Source: Saprospiraceae bacterium | GTDB taxonomy: Bacteria; Bacteroidota; Bacteroidia; Chitinophagales; Saprospiraceae | Length of the DNA stretch: 9,949 nucleotides | Reading direction: 5' to 3' | Assembly (NCBI GenBank): GCA_029262975.1 | Contig: JAJCYJ010000081.1 | Location: 1 to 9,949, forward strand | Shown here: positions 7,301 to 9,949 of the stretch, one piece after another | Numbering within the stretch: the first letter of the stretch is position 1 | Layout of the letters: every line of letters begins with the position of its first letter | Notes under the pieces: model-generated | The model's database searches: none | Seen by the model: the letters and a program-made list of their open reading frames with translations, nothing else | Told to the model about the DNA's origin: nothing | Made by a program: the position numbers and the translations under genes

Positions 7301-7527
7301 CCATTTTCAGACAACCAAACACCACCAGATGCTGTTCCCAAGAATATCTTATCCTTGTTGCTCAGATCCACATCGATAGCTGTAACCCGTCCGCTCATTC
7401 CGGCTGGACCTATATTCCGCGGCTTTATTTGTTCAAATTGACTGAAGTCAATGTCCTGGCTGTTAAGCGATAGACAAGCGAAAGATGTTAGTGCAATACT
7501 GAGTACAAATTGAAGTAAAAATTTCAT
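4309..7527 (-). CDS. Secreted VPS10/sortilin-like Asp-box (BNR) propeller protein
   Basis: 1072 residues, annotated in relatives as 'glycosyl hydrolase' or VPS10 domain protein. The signal peptide covers about residues 1-23; Cys18 (SFAC) gives a poor lipobox, so free secretion or lipid anchoring are both possible. Residues 35-735 carry eleven Asp-box motifs (S/T-x-D-x-G-x-x-W type) at 73, 127, 178, 236, 286, 332, 377, 516, 584, 639 and 683, indicating one or two beta-propellers. Two are imperfect: 332 ends in Phe and 73 has Asn for Asp. Residues about 789-833 are an acidic then Lys-rich linker. Residues 834-915 look like a FlgD-type Ig-like domain (GDTIRTF, LPGSYKV). Residues 920-1072 are helical and partly coiled-coil. 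No type IX secretion C-terminal domain is seen. Asp boxes are structural, so sugar hydrolysis is not shown; peptide or glycan binding is as likely. It is transcribed away from the BatA-type operon. Confidence 0.87.
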   Translation of the reverse strand: MKFLLQFVLSIALTSFACLSLNSQDIDFSQFEQIKPRNIGPAGMSGRVTAIDVDLSNKDKIFLGTASGGVWLSENGGVTWKPIFDEVSILSIGAIKINQSNPSEIWVGTGEGNPRNSQNSGAGVYRSLDGGKTWTFKGLKETRVIHRIVLDESRPGTVYVGAQGAAWGDSPDRGVFKSTDGGSNWDKILYVNEKTGVADMVMDPDNPNKLIVAMWEYGRKPWFFNSGGKGSGIHITHDGGANWKKVTSKDGLPKGDLGRIGVAIATSNTDVVYALVEAKENALYKSFDGGQTWKKHSTHEHIGNRPFYYGEIYVDPKNENRVYSIYTYVSMSEDGGKTFKIIADYGNNVHPDHHAFWIDPDDPSILIDGNDGGSNISYDMGKTWRFVNNLPVGQFYHVNVDDDFPYNVYGGMQDNGSWAGPSFALRSGGITNYDWQEVFFGDGFDVTPKPGDSRYVYAMSQGGNIGLVDKVTGVSKFLNPNNPDSTKLRFNWNAAFALEPNTECGLYFGSQFVHHSNDCGQSWSIMSPDLTTNDTSKHHQDISGGLTIDATNAENNTTIISIAPGVVDKNVIWVGSDDGRLHITTDGGSSWNDVYNRLPGAPAFGWIPQIEVNDKNAGEAFVVVNNYRLNDWSAYLYHTTDFGDSWARLVDDTDVTSFVTSITQDYKESKLLFLGTDAGLYISFDKGNKWHKWDKGLPSVQIRDMKIQRTFDDLVLGTFGRAFWVIDDIGAFRTYAQNQYTSSEFDVVSVSPGYLSERRSYQGIRFIAQAEFQGDNKGTNAVYSIWIKPDDKSKKDEVMNPSESNETEDDEQPESEDEEREKPKSKKKKEKDKLVFHVVDAQGDTIRTFSRKVDKKGLIRTSWNLEEDGVRSPSRRETKPDADLPGGSSVLPGSYKVIISYGTLKDSITTTVKLDPRVDITEYDLEALAKASAKYNETIKKSKEGFDRIAKAKKTIALIEKLSETLTDSAKVKVEQLTKSEKEKLEKLELLYFDKQGLKGIQRNPNNLNAFLRGGRRYIGSSYGEPGPNAMIAVQKAVSMATDVLTEVDTYFTKDWSDYKIEIEKIQFDLFR

Positions 7528-7556
7528 GACGGATAATTTTGCTTTTTAGAAGTCGC

Positions 7557-7564
7557 GAAAGGTA
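7557..7564 (-). promoter_or_regulatory. weak -7 element upstream of the propeller gene
   Basis: The minus strand reads TACCTTTC, one mismatch (last base) from TAnnTTTG. It would start transcription near 7551 and give a leader of about 24 nt before the ATG at 7527. No convincing -33 TTTG is present at the expected distance. Confidence 0.3.
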
Positions 7565-7587
7565 AGTAAGATTTAAGAAGTAAGTAA
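7562..7587. repeat. 8-bp direct repeat in the divergent promoter region
   Basis: GTAAGTAA occurs at 7562-7569 and again at 7580-7587, one start 18 bp after the other. On the minus strand the copies (TTACTTAC) sit at about -33 and just upstream of the weak -7 element, overlapping it by a few bases. Such placement could suit a regulator that binds directly repeated sites, but the region is A/T-rich and chance is possible. Confidence 0.35.
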
Positions 7588-7654
7588 ATCCTATGTTTAT
7601 CACGTATGAATCAAAAGCAATAAATGTTAATTACCAATAGTTCTAATAACCGTT

Positions 7655-7662
7655 TACTTTTG
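7655..7662 (+). promoter_or_regulatory. -7 promoter element of the BatA-type operon
   Basis: TACTTTTG perfectly matches the -7 consensus TAnnTTTG and ends only 5 bases before the ATG at 7668. Transcription would begin at or within a few bases of the start codon, so the mRNA would be leaderless or nearly so. No clear -33 TTTG lies 19-21 bases upstream. Confidence 0.5.
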
Positions 7663-7667
7663 CACCG

Positions 7668-9686
7668 ATGCAATTCTTACATCCTACCTTTCTTATAGCC
7701 TTGGGAGTGTTAGCGATCCCCGTGATCATTCACCTCTTTCATTTTCGTCGATTTAAAAAAGTGTACTTTACTAATGTCAGTCTCTTAAAAGAGCTGAAGG
7801 AGGAAACAAGCACGCGGAATAAATTGAGAAGTTTATTGATTCTTCTTGCCAGGTGTCTGGCCGTAGCCATGCTTGTATTTGCTTTTGCTCAACCTATAAT
7901 CAACTCCGGAGAGATAAATGATGCTCAAAAGAGGGCTGTGGAGATTTTCATCGATAATTCTTTTTCGATGGAGGCAAGAAGTACGGAAGTGCCTTTACTT
8001 ACTCATTGTAAAGACAAAGCCCGAGAAATAATAAACTCATATGAAGAAAGTGATTTATACCTCGTACTTACACACGATCTGGAGGCGAAACATCAAAGAT
8101 ATGTAGATCAGAAAACAGCGCTTGGTTTTGTAGACGAATTGAGAATTTCACCGAATGTCGAACTACTCTCGGATATGACCAATGTAGCTGGTAGGATACG
8201 GCGAAATCTGGTGGATTATAGTCATCACATGTATATTTTGTCCGATTTTCAAGAGAATATTTCTTCATTTGAAACTTCGTTGGACACGGCTATCTCTGTC
8301 TACCTGATCCCATTCAGAGCAATCCAGGAAAGTAATGTAAGTATTACGAGCGCAGAATGGGAAGCCCCGATAGCGATGAAAGATCAGACCAATAGAATGA
8401 TCGTAAAACTACAAAATCACGGTGATGAGCCGCAGGCAGTTGAATTAAGAATGAATTATGAAGGTCAGGAAAGACCGTTAGGGTCAGTACAATTAAGACC
8501 TCAATCTGAAGAGATAGAGATAATTAATGTACCGATAACCAGAACAGGCTGGCATGAATTGCAACTCAAGATTGACGATTATCCAGTAGAATTTGATAAC
8601 CATTTATTTACTTCATTTAATATCAAAGAACAAATAGACGTTGCCAGCATTTATGACAATGAACAAAATAGTTATCTGAAATCCGCATTTGAAAGTATTG
8701 CATACTATAATCTCGTGCAGAGTTCCAAGAACGCCATACGCTATGAAACATTTCGAAATCAGGAATTAATTATACTTGATGATTTAAGTAATATAAGTAG
8801 CGGGCTAGCCAATGAACTGGTCAAGTATGTAAAAAGCGGGGGCAACTTGCTCATATTTCCATCTATTAATGGCAATGTTAACTCCTATAATAGTCTTCTG
8901 GCAGCCCTGGGAGCAGATAGGCTCGGCGAGATAGAGGAAGGCAAAAAAGATGTTTCATTAATTAATACTGATCAATTTATTTTTAATGATGTCTATGAAA
9001 CGAATAGACGAAATGTCAAGCTTCCAAGTTCTGCCTATAACTATTCTCTTATTTCAGTCCAAAGATCAGGAAAAGAAAGATTATTAACATACAGGGATGG
9101 CTCTCCATATCTTCAAAAGTTTACACTCGAAAAAGGAAATATATATCTCTGCTCTTCGGCAATGGGTCATAATAGTAATGACCTGGTCAGGAATGCTGAA
9201 GTTTTCGTCCCTATGCTTTATAAAATGGCCCTCTCGACAGGTGTTCGAACGCCATTATCTTACACAATAGGTGATGATGATGTTATTGCCCTTAATTCAT
9301 TGGCTGGAGCTACTTCAGAGCGATATCTGATTACCGGACCAGCTGAATTTATTCCAGGAGTCTCCACCTCAGGGCAAGTGGGATATGTTGATATCCGAGG
9401 GCAGATAGAAGTAGCCGGGTTCTATAATCTAACACTTGAGGAAGACATATTAGAGACGCTTGCATTCAATTATGACCGCAAGGAATCAGACGTAAGTTAT
9501 GGCCTCCTTTCTGATATTGCAGCTCAAATGGGCCCACAAACACGAGTTCTGGATGAAATTGCATTGGCTGATTTATCCGGATATATTTCAGAGAGACAAG
9601 ATGGAATAAGATTATGGAGATGGTGTCTGATTCTTAGTCTTATGTTTTTATTAGTAGAAATCGCTCTTATCAGATTATGGAAATGA
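7668..9686 (+). CDS. BatA-type membrane protein with a von Willebrand A-like domain
   Basis: 672 residues. The N-terminus (residues 1-76) is the BatA/aerotolerance N-terminal domain: MQFLHPTFLIALGVLAIPVI followed by HLFHFRR and KVYFTNV, with membrane helices at about 5-25 and 53-75. This fixes the start. A vWA-like domain follows (about 90-215) with D96-x-S98-x-S100 (DNSFSM) and D193 (LSDF). The expected central Thr motif is not obvious (SPNVELLSD), so the metal site may be degenerate. Residues about 225-320 look like an Ig-like beta domain. Residues 365-400 (ELIILDDLSN, then YVKSGGNLLIFPS) resemble the glutamine-amidotransferase-like fold seen in long Bat-family proteins. A last helix (about 650-670) anchors the C-terminus. 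The bulk should face the periplasm. The role is not established; the name comes from the Bacteroides aerotolerance operon. No other bat genes lie beside it. It is co-directional with the dihydroorotase-like gene, 4 bp apart. Confidence 0.88.
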   Translation: MQFLHPTFLIALGVLAIPVIIHLFHFRRFKKVYFTNVSLLKELKEETSTRNKLRSLLILLARCLAVAMLVFAFAQPIINSGEINDAQKRAVEIFIDNSFSMEARSTEVPLLTHCKDKAREIINSYEESDLYLVLTHDLEAKHQRYVDQKTALGFVDELRISPNVELLSDMTNVAGRIRRNLVDYSHHMYILSDFQENISSFETSLDTAISVYLIPFRAIQESNVSITSAEWEAPIAMKDQTNRMIVKLQNHGDEPQAVELRMNYEGQERPLGSVQLRPQSEEIEIINVPITRTGWHELQLKIDDYPVEFDNHLFTSFNIKEQIDVASIYDNEQNSYLKSAFESIAYYNLVQSSKNAIRYETFRNQELIILDDLSNISSGLANELVKYVKSGGNLLIFPSINGNVNSYNSLLAALGADRLGEIEEGKKDVSLINTDQFIFNDVYETNRRNVKLPSSAYNYSLISVQRSGKERLLTYRDGSPYLQKFTLEKGNIYLCSSAMGHNSNDLVRNAEVFVPMLYKMALSTGVRTPLSYTIGDDDVIALNSLAGATSERYLITGPAEFIPGVSTSGQVGYVDIRGQIEVAGFYNLTLEEDILETLAFNYDRKESDVSYGLLSDIAAQMGPQTRVLDEIALADLSGYISERQDGIRLWRWCLILSLMFLLVEIALIRLWK

Positions 9687-9690
9687 TGAA

Positions 9691-9949
9691 ATGATGATTC
9701 TACTTAAAAAAGCTCAGATATATGATCCAAGATCGCGTCACCATTTAAAGAAAATGGATATTCTCGTTGACAAGGGTCAGATAGTGAATATTGCAAAGAA
9801 TATCACCCATTCAAAAAAGGCCAAAATAATCGAGAGTCCTGAATTATGTGTTTCCCCGGGATGGTTGGACATTGGCACTTATAATGGTGAACCAGGGTAT
9901 GAGTATCGGGAAGATTTGGAATCACTATGCAAGGCTGCTCAAAAAGGAG
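9691..9949 (+). CDS. Dihydroorotase-family protein lacking the HxH motif (3' end outside window)
   Basis: The first 86 residues are visible. Residues 1-50 form the small N-terminal beta domain of cyclic amidohydrolases (LLKKAQIYDPRSRHH, then DILVDKGQIVNIAKNI). Residues 57-86 match the dihydroorotase signature region: GWLDIGTYNGEPGYEYREDL, then CKAAQKG. In catalytic enzymes this region reads D-x-H-x-H-[FL]-R-x-P-G. Here the two zinc-binding histidines are G62 and Y64, and the substrate-binding Arg is G66, while P68-G69, E71 and E74 remain. The visible part therefore looks like a non-catalytic dihydroorotase homologue, as known for PyrC' subunits partnered with aspartate carbamoyltransferase. 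No such partner is visible here. Two tandem ATGs (9691 and 9694) are possible starts. The gap of 4 bp to the BatA-type gene implies one operon and translational coupling. The fate of the C-terminal metal ligands cannot be seen. Confidence 0.82.
   Translation, partial: MMILLKKAQIYDPRSRHHLKKMDILVDKGQIVNIAKNITHSKKAKIIESPELCVSPGWLDIGTYNGEPGYEYREDLESLCKAAQKG

Noticed and set aside
7362..7527. Firm lipoprotein call for the propeller protein based on Cys18
   Set aside because: The residue at -3 is Ser and the following sequence also suits ordinary signal peptidase cleavage, so the anchoring is left open.

Overview
The window looks like chromosomal DNA of a free-living Bacteroidota, most likely a Saprospiraceae/Chitinophagia-type relative. 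This rests on low GC, starts without Shine-Dalgarno sequences, promoter-like TAnnTTTG elements, several secreted or lipid-anchored proteins, a BatA-type N-terminal domain protein followed by a dihydroorotase-family gene, and a VPS10/sortilin-like Asp-box protein. No tRNA, rRNA, CRISPR array, transposase or phage gene was seen.

Layout. Bases 1-58 hold the C-terminal tail of a plus-strand gene. A plus-strand pair follows: a DUF4197 lipoprotein (116-820) and a hemolysin III/PAQR-family membrane protein (820-1470). The second gene's conserved N-terminus is present, but its only sensible start is an ATC codon overlapping the previous stop. Three minus-strand genes follow: a secreted von Willebrand A (vWA) protein (1505-3010), an unrecognised small lipoprotein (3442-4134), and a 1072-residue Asp-box propeller protein (4309-7527). 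Between the first two of these lies a 202-bp non-coding element (3021-3222) with long imperfect inverted arms and a GC-rich central hairpin. It looks like a MITE or REP-type repeat and ends 10 bp from the vWA start codon. A divergent promoter region (7528-7667) leads to a plus-strand operon: a BatA-type membrane vWA protein (7668-9686), then, 4 bp later, a dihydroorotase-family gene cut by the window end.

Function. Most products act in or beyond the cell envelope: two lipoproteins, two secreted proteins and two integral membrane proteins. The sequence shows no single pathway joining them. The dihydroorotase-like protein lacks the HxH metal ligands and the following Arg, so it is probably a non-catalytic homologue.

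I found no complete undescribed defence or mobile system. The points most worth a second look are the ATC start of the hemolysin III gene, the snap-back repeat next to the vWA gene, the HxH-less dihydroorotase homologue, and the near-leaderless promoter of the BatA-type gene.
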